NCBI RefSeq assembly: GCF_050433225.1
Contig: NZ_JBNPXQ010000001.1
Coordinates: forward strand, 1,116,001-1,180,000
Reading direction: 5' to 3'
DNA from: Sphingomonas_D zeicaulis
Lineage (GTDB): Bacteria; Pseudomonadota; Alphaproteobacteria; Sphingomonadales; Sphingomonadaceae
DNA length: 64,000 nucleotides
Shown: positions 8,982 to 18,390 of the stretch, piece after piece
Position numbering within the stretch: position 1 is the stretch's first letter
How the letters are laid out: every line of letters starts with the position of its first letter
The notes under the pieces: generated by a model
The model's input: the letters and a program-made list of their open reading frames with translations, nothing else
Told to the model about the DNA's origin: nothing
Databases searched by the model: none
Position numbers and translations under genes: made by a program

Positions 8982-10139
8982 CTAGAGCTTCGCGCGTGCC
9001 TTGAGCGCGTCCGCCAGCGCGGCGCGCATCGGCTTCGGGCGGAAGTCCTCATCATAGAGGCAGGGGCGCTTGCGCAGCCTGTCGGCGCGCGGGGTGAGGC
9101 CCTGGTGCCAGCTATAGGCATCGGCCATACCCCACACGATGACGTCCTTTAGCTGCCTGTAGGACAGGCAGGTGTCTAGGAAGCTGCGCAGGTAGCGCGC
9201 GGTTTCGCGGTCGCGGGTTGCGATGTCGGCAGGCAGGCGCTTGTCGCTGACGTCGAGCTCGGTGATCAGCAGATCATAGCCCATCTCGGTCACTCGATCG
9301 AGGAAGTCGCGCCATGCGCGCTCGTCATGAAGGCCGAACGCGCTGCTTTTGTCGGGATCATGGTCGCCGATATGCGCCTGGATGCCGAGCGCATCGACCG
9401 GCACGTTCCGCTTGCGGAAGCCCTCCAGCAATTCGAGCACCTTCGCGCGGTGCAACTCGCCGCCCGGCTCCCACAGCATATAGTCGTTATAGACTAGCTC
9501 CGCATGCGGCGCGGCGTGGCGGGCGGCGTGGAAGGCGATGTCGATCAGCTGCAGCGCGCCGACCGGGCGCGACAGCGCAGTTTCGCGCAGCACCCCGGTC
9601 TTGTGGTCGATCGCCTCGTTGACGACGTCATAGCTGATGATGCGCTTGCCATAGCGGGAGCAGACGCGATCGACATGCTCGACCATCAGCCGCTCCGCCT
9701 CGCTGGCGGGGCGCTGGCCATAATCATGCGCGTCCCACCATTTCGGCGCATAGTCTGGGTGGTTCCACAGCAAGGTGTGGCCGCGGAAAGCCATGCCATT
9801 CTTCTCGGCGAAGGCGATCAACTGGTCGGCGCCCGAGAAGTCCCAGTCCTGTGGCCCGTTGCGGCGGATCACCGACCATTTCATTTCATTCTCGGGCGTC
9901 ATGATGCCGCATTCGGCGGCCATCACCGCGCGGTAACGGGCATCGACGAAGCCGCGCGGCCCGTTTTTGCTGCCGATGCCCATCGCCGAGCCGAAGCGCA
10001 TGCCGGCCGCCACCGCGAGCGCATCAAGTGGTATGCCCGGCGTCAGTGCAACCTCTTCCTGTGCGAAGGCGGGCAGGGTGCTGGCGGCAAGCGCCGCGCC
10101 GGCGCCGATCATCGCCTCGCGGCGGCCGATCCGCATCAT
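8982..10139 (-). CDS. Endo-1,4-beta-xylanase, GH10
   Basis: 385 residues. A signal peptide of twin-arginine style (GRREAMIGAGAALAASTLPAFA) occupies residues 1-27, so the enzyme is periplasmic or secreted. The GH10 barrel follows; the acid/base is E175 in DVVNEAI and the nucleophile is E294 in LLITELDVSD. Other family marks are NEMKWSVI, GHTLLWNH and VWGMADAYSWH. It cleaves internal beta-1,4 bonds of xylan. Its ATG overlaps the stop of the upstream GH43 gene (ATGA at 10136-10139), so the two form one operon, and both face the six-hairpin gene at 11882. Confidence 0.97.
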   Translation of the reverse strand: MMRIGRREAMIGAGAALAASTLPAFAQEEVALTPGIPLDALAVAAGMRFGSAMGIGSKNGPRGFVDARYRAVMAAECGIMTPENEMKWSVIRRNGPQDWDFSGADQLIAFAEKNGMAFRGHTLLWNHPDYAPKWWDAHDYGQRPASEAERLMVEHVDRVCSRYGKRIISYDVVNEAIDHKTGVLRETALSRPVGALQLIDIAFHAARHAAPHAELVYNDYMLWEPGGELHRAKVLELLEGFRKRNVPVDALGIQAHIGDHDPDKSSAFGLHDERAWRDFLDRVTEMGYDLLITELDVSDKRLPADIATRDRETARYLRSFLDTCLSYRQLKDVIVWGMADAYSWHQGLTPRADRLRKRPCLYDEDFRPKPMRAALADALKARAKL

Positions 10140-11746
10140 GGCCGCGCCTCCATCACCTCGACGCGGAACCAGTCGGCATCAATCCAGCCGCTCTTGCCCG
10201 CCTTCGCGCGGGTAAAGCTGAACAGGGCGGGGCGCGACCCCCGCCACCATGAAAATTTTGCGAGTGGAATCGGATCGCCGAGCGGCACGAAGCGGCGTCC
10301 GCCATCGAGGCTGTAGCTGTAGCGGACCTGCTGCTCGATACCGACTTCGGCGCGCAGGTCGATCGTTTTGCCGGGCAGCGGGACGGCGGGGGTCTCGGTA
10401 CCTTCCGAAGCCAGGGTCACGCGCCGCTTGCCGCCCTCCTGCACCACGCCGATCCAGCTTGGCTTCACCCCGAACAAGGCGACCCCGCCGCGCTGGCCGT
10501 CGCGCATCGCCGACACGTCGATCCGTGCGGTGACGCGCATGGTCGGCCCCTGCAGCATCTGCGTCAGCGTGTTCCGCGCGGTCACAAGATGCTCGGCATG
10601 GCCGGCCCTGAGCCGCATGTAGCCCGGCCGTTCGGCAAGGCTCCATGCCGCGTTATCGGGATTATGGTTCCACTGCCATTGCAGCCCCAGCGTGCGGCCG
10701 GCGAATTCGTCGCCAGCCTGGATGCGGGCGGGAACGGCTGGCGCCGGCATCGGTCCGCCGACAACGGGCATGCCCGCGGTCTCGCCGGCTGCCGCCTCGC
10801 CAACGATCGGCCAACCATCGGCGCCCCAGCGCACCGGCTGAAGATGGGCGATGCGGCCGAAGGCGCCGGTCGAATTGAAATGGACGAACCAGCCCTTGCC
10901 GTCCGCCGTTTCCACCCAGCCGCCCTGGTGAGGCCCGGCGAGGTCGAGCGACCCGCCGGGCTTGAGCACGACGCGATGCTCATAGGGGCCCTCGATCGAG
11001 CGCGCACGCATCACCGCCTGCGGGCCGGTGGAAACGCCGCCGATCGGCGCCCAGATATAATACCAGCCGTCGCGCTTGTAGACCTTGGGGCCTTCGAGCA
11101 CCGGCAGGTTTGCCTTGTCCTCGACGATGGTCTTGCCCGCATCGAGCACGCGCTTGCCGTCCGGACTCATCCGGTGGAGCACGAGCGGCCCGGCGCCGAC
11201 ACGCGAATGGACCAGCCAGGCGGTGCCATCATCGTCCCAGAAGGGGCAGGGGTCTTCGAGACCGGCCTGAGCGATCACCTGCACGGGCGCGGTCCAAGGG
11301 CCGGCGGGGTCGGCCGCGCTCGCCATGAACACGCCTTCGTCGGGCGTCGCCCAATAGACGTAGAAGCGGCCATCATGGTGACGAATCGAGGGCGCCCACA
11401 CGCCGCTGGCATATTTGGTGCCACCGATCGGCTTGGAGATGCTGTCGTTGAGGGTGTGCGGCCCCGGCATGTCGTAGAGCCGGCCGAAGGGGAGGCGAGG
11501 CAGCACATGGCCGATGATCCGCCAATGCACGAGGTCACGCGAGTGGAGCACGGGGATGCCCGGGGAGAGGTGGAAGCTCGACGAGACGAGATAAAAGTCC
11601 TCACCCACGCGGATCACGTCCGGGTCCGAATAGTCAGCGAACAGGATCGGGTTTGCGTAGCGCGCGCCATTGCCCTGCGCCGCGAGGGCGACAGGTGCCA
11701 TGGTAGCGATCACGGCCACTGCCGCGACATGGAAGGTGGTGCGCAT
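10136..11746 (-). CDS. GH43 beta-xylosidase/arabinofuranosidase with C-terminal beta-sandwich
   Basis: 536 residues with a signal peptide (AVAVIATMAPVALAAQ). Residues ~30-330 are the five-bladed GH43 domain: base D41 in YSDPDVI, a central Asp in LEDPCPFWDDDG and the acid Glu in VLEGPKVYKRDG. Residues ~345-536 resemble the concanavalin-A-like C-terminal domain found in GH43 beta-xylosidases (RVTARIDVSA, GIEQQVRYSYSLDGG). It would trim xylo-oligosaccharides or arabinosyl side chains released by the adjacent GH10 enzyme in the periplasm. The exact specificity cannot be read from sequence. Confidence 0.95.
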   Translation of the reverse strand: MRTTFHVAAVAVIATMAPVALAAQGNGARYANPILFADYSDPDVIRVGEDFYLVSSSFHLSPGIPVLHSRDLVHWRIIGHVLPRLPFGRLYDMPGPHTLNDSISKPIGGTKYASGVWAPSIRHHDGRFYVYWATPDEGVFMASAADPAGPWTAPVQVIAQAGLEDPCPFWDDDGTAWLVHSRVGAGPLVLHRMSPDGKRVLDAGKTIVEDKANLPVLEGPKVYKRDGWYYIWAPIGGVSTGPQAVMRARSIEGPYEHRVVLKPGGSLDLAGPHQGGWVETADGKGWFVHFNSTGAFGRIAHLQPVRWGADGWPIVGEAAAGETAGMPVVGGPMPAPAVPARIQAGDEFAGRTLGLQWQWNHNPDNAAWSLAERPGYMRLRAGHAEHLVTARNTLTQMLQGPTMRVTARIDVSAMRDGQRGGVALFGVKPSWIGVVQEGGKRRVTLASEGTETPAVPLPGKTIDLRAEVGIEQQVRYSYSLDGGRRFVPLGDPIPLAKFSWWRGSRPALFSFTRAKAGKSGWIDADWFRVEVMEARP

Positions 11747-11881
11747 CGCTCAGACATCCCCTCATCGGTTGCGCCCGCGAACCGGGTCGGTTTTCCTTCT
11801 CAACTTATGGGATGTTATGCTATTAGATGAGAAAGTTGACGTCAAACCAAGAATCGGCCGGACGCGCAGAAGGGGAGCAGG
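11747..11881. promoter_or_regulatory. Divergent promoter region of the xylan locus
   Basis: This 135-base gap separates the divergent GH43 and six-hairpin genes, and it is AT-richer in the middle than its surroundings. Two dyads can be seen. CGGTT at 11766-11770 faces AACCG at 11780-11784, about 20 bases upstream of the GH43 start. TCAACTT near 11800 faces AAGTTGA near 11835, with a spacer of about 30 bases. Either could bind a shared repressor or activator, but no regulator gene lies next to this locus. The arms are short, so this is tentative. Confidence 0.35.
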
Positions 11882-14149
11882 ATGATCGGAATCGGTAACG
11901 GCGCCAAGACAGCCGGCCACCGTAAAGGTAGCGTTATCATACGGTCCCTCACCGGAATCGGCATGACCGCCGCAGCGCTCCTCCTGCTCGGCGGTGCGAG
12001 CGCGCCGATCGATCGCCACGCACTCGTTTCGCGGCACGCTGTCATCCAGACGAAGGTCGATCCGCACGCGCCGGTGATGCTCGGCAACGGATCGCTCGGT
12101 TTCACCGCCGATATCACCGGGCTCCAGACCTTTCCCGAGGCCTATGCCAAGCAGTCCCCGCTGCTGACGATGGCGCAATGGGCGTGGCACAGCTTCCCCA
12201 ACCCCAAAGGCTATACCGCGCGGGATGGCGAGGCTTTGGTCGACGTGCCCGGGCGCGGCAAGCAACCTTATTCCTATATCCGCGACTTCGCCGAGATCGA
12301 GCAGCGGCCCGCGCTCGCCTGGCTGCGCGAGAATCCGCATCGCTTCTCGTTGGGACGAGTCGCGCTGGTGCTGACCGACGCCAAGGGGCAGCCGGCGCGG
12401 ATCGAGGCGCTGAGCGGGACCGAGCAGAAGCTCGACCTGTGGACGGGCACGCTCACCAGCCGTTTCCGGTTCGACGGCCAGATGGTGACCGTCGAAACGC
12501 GCGTCGACGCCGATCGCGATCTTGTCCGCGTCCGCGTGACCTCGCCACTGGTGGCGGCGGGGCGGGTCGCAGTCGACGTTCGCTATCCCGGCGTGTCGCG
12601 CCAACTCAACCCCGATCCGTCGGACTGGTCGGCAGGCGCAGCAAATGTCTCAACGGTCGTCGCACAGCAGGGCGATGCGGTGCAGATTGATCGGCAGGTT
12701 GACGATACGCACTATCGCGCCAGCATCCAGGCGCCGGGCGGGCGGATAGCTGCGGTGGCGGCGCACCGGTTCCGCGCCTCGGCCCACGGGAAGGACCGGC
12801 TGGATGTCGTCGCCGGGTTCGAGCGCAAGGCGGCGGCGCTGCCTGCGTCCGACAATGATGCGGCGGCGACGCGGGTTGCGGCGGCGTGGCGCGGTTATTG
12901 GTCGAAGGGGGGCGTCGTCGATTTCAGCGGCAGCACCGATCCGCGCGCGGCCGAACTCGAACGCCGCGTGGTGCTTTCGCAATATCTGGCCGCGATCAAT
13001 GAGGCGGGCGACGTGCTGCCGCAGGAAGAGGGGCTGTTCTCCAACAGCTGGAACGGCAAGTTCCACCTCGAAATGCATGGCTGGCACGCGGCGCATTTTG
13101 CGCAATGGGGTCGCGCCGGGCTGCTCGAACGCTCGATGGGCTGGTATGTCGCGCATCTCGATCAGGCGCGCGACCGGGCCAGGCGCCACGGTGTCGAGGG
13201 CGCGTGGTGGCCCAAGATGGCGGGACCGGCGGGGGACGAAAGCCCGAGCCCGATCAATCCCTTCATCATGTGGCAGCAGCCGCACCCGATCTATCTCGCC
13301 GAGATGCTGTATCGCGCCGAGGGCGGCCGCGCCGCGCTCGATCGCTACGGCGCGCTGGTCGATGCGACAGCGGATCTGCTCGCCTCCTGGCCGCTCAGCG
13401 AGAACGGCCGGCTGAAGCTTGGCCCGCCGATCGTGCCGGTGCAGGAGAATCATCCGCCGCTGAGCACGACCAACCCTGCGTTCGAACTCGAATATTTCCG
13501 CTGGGGGCTGGCGACCGCGCAGGCGTGGCGTGAGCGACGCGGGCTGCCGCGCAAGCCGGCGTGGGACCGGGTGATCGCCGGGCTGCCCGCGCCCGCGGTG
13601 CGCGACGGCCTCTATCTGCCGGTCGAGACCTCGCCCGGCTTCTGGACGGACACGATGTCGGCGGCATGCAGCGGCAATGCGGCAAAACCGCCCTGCCTCA
13701 ACCGGGACCATCCATCTTTCCTGATGGCCTATGGCCTGATCGGCGGCACCCGTGTTTCACCGCCGACGATGCGCAGCACCTTGGCGGCGGTGCGCAAGCA
13801 TTGGGACATCCGCCAGACGTGGGGCTGGGATTTCCCGATGATCGCAATGACCGCCGCGCGGCTCGGCGAACGCGACGCGGCGGTAAGTTGGTTGTTTGAA
13901 GATACGACCAACAATCGCTGGGGCGTGACAGGGATGACGCCGCGCGTGGAACTGGCGCCGGAGGAGCAGGGTGGCCCCGACGGCGATGGCTATAAGCGGA
14001 TGGCAGACACTTATTTCCCGTCCAATGGCTCGCTGCTGCTTGCGGTCGGCATGATGGCCGCTGGGTGGGAGGGCGCCGAAGGCCCCGCTCCGGGATTTCC
14101 GAAGCAGGGCTGGGTGGTGCGGACGGAAGGGATCAATCCGCTGCCTTGA
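11882..14149 (+). CDS. Secreted six-hairpin glycosidase-like protein (GH65/GH95-like fold), uncharacterised
   Basis: 755 residues from the ATG at 11882, with AGGGGAG just upstream. A hydrophobic segment at residues ~22-42 (SLTGIGMTAAALLLLGGASA) is a likely signal peptide; an ATG at 11963 would give a shorter leader. Residues ~45-340 are beta-rich (APVMLGNGSLGFTADITG), like the N-terminal sandwich of clan GH-L enzymes. Residues ~350-720 look like an alpha/alpha barrel. Conserved-looking patches are KFHLEMHGWHAAHFAQWGR (E397), a WWPKMAGP patch with DESPSP after it, and VQENHPP (E522). E397 and E522 are candidate acids, but this is inference. It lies divergent from GH10 and GH43 xylan genes, so a role on a xylan-derived glycoside is plausible. 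Confidence 0.72.
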   Translation: MIGIGNGAKTAGHRKGSVIIRSLTGIGMTAAALLLLGGASAPIDRHALVSRHAVIQTKVDPHAPVMLGNGSLGFTADITGLQTFPEAYAKQSPLLTMAQWAWHSFPNPKGYTARDGEALVDVPGRGKQPYSYIRDFAEIEQRPALAWLRENPHRFSLGRVALVLTDAKGQPARIEALSGTEQKLDLWTGTLTSRFRFDGQMVTVETRVDADRDLVRVRVTSPLVAAGRVAVDVRYPGVSRQLNPDPSDWSAGAANVSTVVAQQGDAVQIDRQVDDTHYRASIQAPGGRIAAVAAHRFRASAHGKDRLDVVAGFERKAAALPASDNDAAATRVAAAWRGYWSKGGVVDFSGSTDPRAAELERRVVLSQYLAAINEAGDVLPQEEGLFSNSWNGKFHLEMHGWHAAHFAQWGRAGLLERSMGWYVAHLDQARDRARRHGVEGAWWPKMAGPAGDESPSPINPFIMWQQPHPIYLAEMLYRAEGGRAALDRYGALVDATADLLASWPLSENGRLKLGPPIVPVQENHPPLSTTNPAFELEYFRWGLATAQAWRERRGLPRKPAWDRVIAGLPAPAVRDGLYLPVETSPGFWTDTMSAACSGNAAKPPCLNRDHPSFLMAYGLIGGTRVSPPTMRSTLAAVRKHWDIRQTWGWDFPMIAMTAARLGERDAAVSWLFEDTTNNRWGVTGMTPRVELAPEEQGGPDGDGYKRMADTYFPSNGSLLLAVGMMAAGWEGAEGPAPGFPKQGWVVRTEGINPLP

Positions 14150-14155
14150 CCCGAA

Positions 14156-14190
14156 TTTTTCCTCCCCGAGCTTTCCTCGGGGGGAATTGA
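14156..14190. terminator. Bidirectional hairpin terminator
   Basis: Just after the stop of the six-hairpin gene, a T run is followed by TCCTCCCCGAG, a short loop CTTT, and CTCGGGGGGAATT. The stem is GC-rich, with T-rich sequence on the left and AATT on the right. It lies between two convergent genes and could terminate both. Confidence 0.65.
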
Positions 14191-14208
14191 TGGCCACAGA
14201 ACGGGCCT

Positions 14209-14973
14209 TCAGCTCCGCGTGATCGAAATCCCGCCATCGACTAGCGATGCCGTGCCGGTCACGAATGCCGCATCGTCGGACGCCAGATACAGCACCGAGC
14301 GCGCGATCTGCTCCGGTGTGCCGACCCGCTTCAGCGCGTGCATCGCCGTCAGCGCGGCGCGCTTTTCCTCGGTGTCGTTCATGTCGCGATACATGTCGGT
14401 GTCGACCGCGCCCGGCAGGATCGCGTTGACGCGGACCTGCTGCGGGCCGAACTCGGCCGCCAGCGCCTGGGTGAGGCCGATCAGGCCGGATTTGCTCGCG
14501 GCATAGGCGGCGGCACCCGGGAAGGCGAAGGTGTGGCCGACGAAGGTGGAGGTGAAGATGACCGACCCACCGCCATGCGCCGCCATATGCGCGATCTGGT
14601 GCTTGGCGGCGAGGAAGGAGGCGGTGAGGTTGATCGCCACCGTATCGGCGAAGCCCGCCTCGCTGACCGTGGTGGAGGGGCCGCCCTCGCCGAGCGTGCC
14701 GGCATTGTTGAAGGCGATGTCGAGGCCGCCGAATCGATCGACCGCGGTACGCACCAGCGTCTCGTGAAACGCTTCCGAGCGCACGTCCCCGGCAACCGCG
14801 ATCGCCTTGCCACCCGCCGCCTCGATCTCCGCGACGAGCGTGTCGAGTTCGGCGCCGCGCCGTGCCGCGACCACCACCTTCGCACCTTCTGCTGCGAACA
14901 GCCGTGCCGTTTCGCGACCGATGCCCGAGCTTGCGCCGGTGATGATCGCCACCTTGTTGTTCAACCGATCCAT
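14209..14973 (-). CDS. SDR-family oxidoreductase
   Basis: 254 residues from the ATG at 14973, with GGAGAC upstream; the longer open frame beyond it is not SDR-like. It is a classical SDR: TGASSGIG nucleotide-binding motif near residue 13, NNAG near residue 90, catalytic Y-x-x-x-K as YAASK, and PGAVDTDM after the active site. The C terminus ends VDGGISITRS, usual for the family. The cofactor is NAD(P)H and the substrate is unknown. It is divergent from a LysR regulator 121 bases away, which suggests that regulator controls it. Confidence 0.93.
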   Translation of the reverse strand: MDRLNNKVAIITGASSGIGRETARLFAAEGAKVVVAARRGAELDTLVAEIEAAGGKAIAVAGDVRSEAFHETLVRTAVDRFGGLDIAFNNAGTLGEGGPSTTVSEAGFADTVAINLTASFLAAKHQIAHMAAHGGGSVIFTSTFVGHTFAFPGAAAYAASKSGLIGLTQALAAEFGPQQVRVNAILPGAVDTDMYRDMNDTEEKRAALTAMHALKRVGTPEQIARSVLYLASDDAAFVTGTASLVDGGISITRS

Positions 14974-15094
14974 TTGATGTCTCCTGAACGGCGGGGCGGC
15001 CCTTTGCCGTTCCGTCGATGATTGCGAAGATGGCGCGGGTGGATCGTTCGGAGTAGTGAGCTGGTTCAGGAACTGCTTTTCGGAAATCCGAACG

Positions 15095-16003
15095 ATGCTG
15101 AGGATCGAGGGACTGGCCGCGTTCGTCGCGGTGGCGGAGGGCGGATCGATCAGCGAGGCGGCGCGGCGGCTGCGCCTCTCCAAGTCGGTGGTCAGCGAAA
15201 GGCTGGCCGATCTCGAACGCAGTCTCGGCGGTGCGCTCGTCCATCGCTCGACGCGGCGGCTGACCTTGACCGAGGATGGCGGCGCCTTCCTCAATCGCGC
15301 CCGCCACATCCTCCACGAAGTGACCGAGGCCGCCGCCGACATGGCGGAACGGCGCGGCACATTGTCCGGCGCGTTGCGGATCGCCGCGCCCGTGACCTTC
15401 GGCCGCATGCACCTGGGACCGGCGCTCTATCCCTTTCTCGCCGAGTATCCGGCGATCGAACTGACGCTCGACCTCGACGATCGCCGCGTCGATGCGACGT
15501 CGGGCGGCTATGACGCGATCATCCGCCACGGCCCGATCGCCGATTCGCGCCTCGTCGTGTGGACGCTCGCGCCCAGCCGGCGCTACCTCGTCGCCGCGCC
15601 CGACTATCTCGATCGCCACGGCACGCCGAAGACGCTCGAGGATCTCGAAACGCATCGCAGCATGTCCTACGCCTATCGCGGTATCGCAGACTGGCTGTTC
15701 GAGACGCCGGCGGGCGGCATCTCCGTCCGCGCCAAAGTGGCGTTGCGCTCCAACAATGGCGACATGCTGCGCGATGCGGCGATTTCGGGGCTGGGCATCG
15801 CGCTGCTGCCGGGGTTCATCGTCGGTGAGGCGCTGCGCGACGGCAGCCTCGTGGCGATCGACATCGGCGTCCAGCCTGCGGCCGAGTTCATCTATATGGC
15901 GCATCCGGCGGGGCGGACCCCTTCCGCCAAGCTGCGCGCGATCGTCGAGCATCTCCGCGCCCGCTTCGGCAACCCGCCTTATTGGGATCCACCGACATCT
16001 TGA
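15095..16003 (+). CDS. LysR-family transcriptional regulator
   Basis: 302 residues from the ATG at 15095, where LysR similarity begins (LRIEGLAAFVAVAEGGSISE); a GTG at 15056 would add 13 residues. The winged HTH covers residues ~1-60 (AARRLRLSKSVVSERLADLE). The effector domain follows (GALRIAAPVTFGRMHLGPAL) and resembles the CrgA/DsdC-like subgroup that often regulates adjacent oxidoreductases. It is divergent from the SDR gene, the standard LysR arrangement. Confidence 0.93.
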   Translation: MLRIEGLAAFVAVAEGGSISEAARRLRLSKSVVSERLADLERSLGGALVHRSTRRLTLTEDGGAFLNRARHILHEVTEAAADMAERRGTLSGALRIAAPVTFGRMHLGPALYPFLAEYPAIELTLDLDDRRVDATSGGYDAIIRHGPIADSRLVVWTLAPSRRYLVAAPDYLDRHGTPKTLEDLETHRSMSYAYRGIADWLFETPAGGISVRAKVALRSNNGDMLRDAAISGLGIALLPGFIVGEALRDGSLVAIDIGVQPAAEFIYMAHPAGRTPSAKLRAIVEHLRARFGNPPYWDPPTS

Positions 16004-16051
16004 GCAGGCCAAGTCTTTCCCGCGACGCAGCGAGGCGATAAGGCGCGGGGC

Positions 16052-17614
16052 ATGTCCGACCCATTCTACATCACCACCGCGATCAGCTACCCCAATGGTC
16101 GCCCCCATATCGGCCACGCCTATGAGGCGATCGCCGCCGATGCGATCGCGCGTTCGCGCCGCATCGCCGGCCGCGACGTGTTCTTCATGACCGGCACCGA
16201 CGAGCATGGCCTGAAGATGGCGCAGACCGCGCGCGACAAGGGTATGGAGGTTGCTGATCTCGCGACCGAAATGTCGGGCTATTTCCGTGAGATGGATAAC
16301 GCTCTCAACATCTCCTATGATCGTTTCATCCGCACTACCGAGCCCGGGCACCATGCCGCGAGCCAGGCGATCTGGCGCGCGATGGAGGCCAATGGCGACC
16401 TCTATCTCGGCCGCTACGAGGGCTGGTATTCGGTGCGCGACGAAGCCTTCTATGACGAGAAGGAACTGGTCGAAGGGGAGGGCGGGGTCCGCCTGAGCCC
16501 GCAGGGCACCCCCGTTGAGTGGACGGTCGAGGAGAGCTGGTTCTTCCGCCTTTCCCGCTATCAGGACAAATTGCTGGCGCTGTTCAACGACCAGCCCGAC
16601 TTCATCCGGCCGGAAAGCCGGCGCAACGAGATGATCGCCTTCGTCTCGGCCGGGCTTTCGGACCTGTCGGTCTCGCGCACCAGTTTCGACTGGGGCGTGA
16701 AGGTGCCGGGTTCCGACGGCCATGTGATGTATGTGTGGGTCGACGCGCTGACCAACTATCTGACCGGCGCCGGCTATCCCGACGACCAGGACCGGATGGC
16801 GCGCTTCTGGCCCGCCGACGTCCACATCATCGGCAAGGATATCGTCCGCTTCCACACGGTCTACTGGCCGGCCTTCCTGATGTCGGCAAACCTGCCGCTG
16901 CCGCGGCAGGTGTTCGGCCATGGCTTCCTGCTCAATCGCGGGCAGAAAGAGTCGAAGTCGGTCGGCAACGTCACCAACCCGCTCGACCTTGCGGCGCGTT
17001 TCGGCGTTGATGGCTTGCGCTACTTCCTGCTGCGCGAAGTGACCTTCGGCAGCGACGGCAACTACAGCCCCGAGGCGATCGTCACCCGGGTCAATGCCGA
17101 TCTCGCCAAGAGCTTCGGCAACCTCGCGCAGCGGGTGCTGTCGTTCATCGCCAAGAATCTCGACGGTCGGCTGCCCGACTTCAACGATCCGCAGCCTGCC
17201 GACACCGAATTCTCGATGCTGGTGGCGCAGGCGACGCTGGACGAGATGCCGCGCCATTGGGAGGATCTGGCGATCTCGCAGGCGATCGAGGCGTGGATGC
17301 GGGCGGTGTGGGCCGGCAACCAATATGTCGATGCGCAGGCGCCCTGGGCGCTGCGCAAGACCGATCCTGCGCGGATGGAAACGGTGCTGGCGACGCTGGT
17401 AATGGCGATCCGCAACCTCGCCATTGCGATCCAGCCGGTCATTCCGGCTTCCGCCGCGAAGCTGCTCGACCAGTTGGGCATCCCGGCCGAGGACCGCACG
17501 ATCGCCGGTATCGGCGATGCAGGCTGGTATCAGGCGCTGCAGGCATCTGGCTTCAAACTGGCACCGCCGACCCCCATCTTCCCGCAACTGGAACTTCCCG
17601 CGGACGCCGCCTGA
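16052..17614 (+). CDS. metG: Methionine--tRNA ligase
   Basis: 520 residues. The class I signature is ISYPNGRPHIGHAY with HIGH at residues 19-22. The second signature is KESKS at 299-303, the variant seen in many alphaproteobacterial MetRS. The protein lacks the C-terminal tRNA-binding (Trbp111-like) extension of the E. coli enzyme, which is normal for this type. It charges initiator and elongator tRNA-Met in the cytosol. It is the first gene of a tight operon: its TGA overlaps the tatD start at 17614. Confidence 0.97.
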   Translation: MSDPFYITTAISYPNGRPHIGHAYEAIAADAIARSRRIAGRDVFFMTGTDEHGLKMAQTARDKGMEVADLATEMSGYFREMDNALNISYDRFIRTTEPGHHAASQAIWRAMEANGDLYLGRYEGWYSVRDEAFYDEKELVEGEGGVRLSPQGTPVEWTVEESWFFRLSRYQDKLLALFNDQPDFIRPESRRNEMIAFVSAGLSDLSVSRTSFDWGVKVPGSDGHVMYVWVDALTNYLTGAGYPDDQDRMARFWPADVHIIGKDIVRFHTVYWPAFLMSANLPLPRQVFGHGFLLNRGQKESKSVGNVTNPLDLAARFGVDGLRYFLLREVTFGSDGNYSPEAIVTRVNADLAKSFGNLAQRVLSFIAKNLDGRLPDFNDPQPADTEFSMLVAQATLDEMPRHWEDLAISQAIEAWMRAVWAGNQYVDAQAPWALRKTDPARMETVLATLVMAIRNLAIAIQPVIPASAAKLLDQLGIPAEDRTIAGIGDAGWYQALQASGFKLAPPTPIFPQLELPADAA

Positions 17615-18390
17615 TGCTCATCGATTCCCACTGCCACCTCAACTACAAGGGACTTGCCGAGCACCAGCAGGAGGCGCTCGACCGCGCACGCGGCGCGGGC
17701 GTTTCGGCGATGCTCAACATCTCCACGCGTGAGCGCGAGTGGGACGATGTGCTGGGGGTCGCAGAGCGTGAGACGGATGTGTGGGCGTCGGTCGGCATCC
17801 ACCCGCATGAGGCTGATGCGCATCCCGATGTCGATGCCGCCAAGCTGGTCGCGCGCGCGGCGCACCCGCGGGTGATCGGCATCGGCGAGACCGGGCTCGA
17901 TTATTATTACGACCATAGCGACCGGGATCGGCAGAAGACGAGCTTCCGGTCGCACATCGCCGCCGCGCGCGAGACGGGGCTGCCGCTGATCGTCCACACC
18001 CGCGATGCCGAGGACGATACAGCGGCGATCCTTGCGGAAGAGATGGGGAAGGGGGCCTTCCCCGCGCTCATCCACTGCTTCACCGCGAGCGGAGGCTTCG
18101 CGGACAAGATGCTCGACCTCGGGCTGCTCATCTCGATCTCGGGGATCGTGACCTTCAAAAATGCAGCCGAACTGCAGGAAACCGCAGCGCGCCTGCCCGC
18201 GGACCGGCTGCTTGTCGAGACCGATGCGCCTTTCCTTTCGCCTGTGCCGCATCGCGGCAAGCCGGGCGAGCCCGCCTTCGTGGCTGATACCGCGCGCTTC
18301 CTCGCCAAGCTGCGTGGTGAGAGCATCGAGGATCTGGCGGCGGCGACGACCGCCAATTTCTACCGGCTGTTCACGAAGGCGCGCGCTTGA
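17614..18390 (+). CDS. TatD-family metal-dependent DNase/hydrolase
   Basis: 258 residues from the ATG at 17614, which overlaps the metG stop (TGATG). Metal-binding marks of the TatD family are present: DSHCHLN at the N terminus, SVGIHPHEA, GIGETGLDYYYD, PLIVHTRDAE, ALIHCFTA and LVETDAPFLSP. It is a cytosolic TIM-barrel nuclease/hydrolase (YcfH type). The metG-tatD-MBL order is common in alphaproteobacteria. Confidence 0.95.
   Translation: MLIDSHCHLNYKGLAEHQQEALDRARGAGVSAMLNISTREREWDDVLGVAERETDVWASVGIHPHEADAHPDVDAAKLVARAAHPRVIGIGETGLDYYYDHSDRDRQKTSFRSHIAAARETGLPLIVHTRDAEDDTAAILAEEMGKGAFPALIHCFTASGGFADKMLDLGLLISISGIVTFKNAAELQETAARLPADRLLVETDAPFLSPVPHRGKPGEPAFVADTARFLAKLRGESIEDLAAATTANFYRLFTKARA

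Noticed and set aside
9314..10316. Plus-strand open frames opposite the GH10 xylanase
   Set aside because: They are antisense to a gene with both catalytic glutamates intact and have no family-like sequence.
13757..17587. Very long minus-strand open frame spanning the SDR, LysR and metG genes
   Set aside because: It overlaps four well-supported genes in other frames and has shadow-type composition (many Arg, Gly, His).
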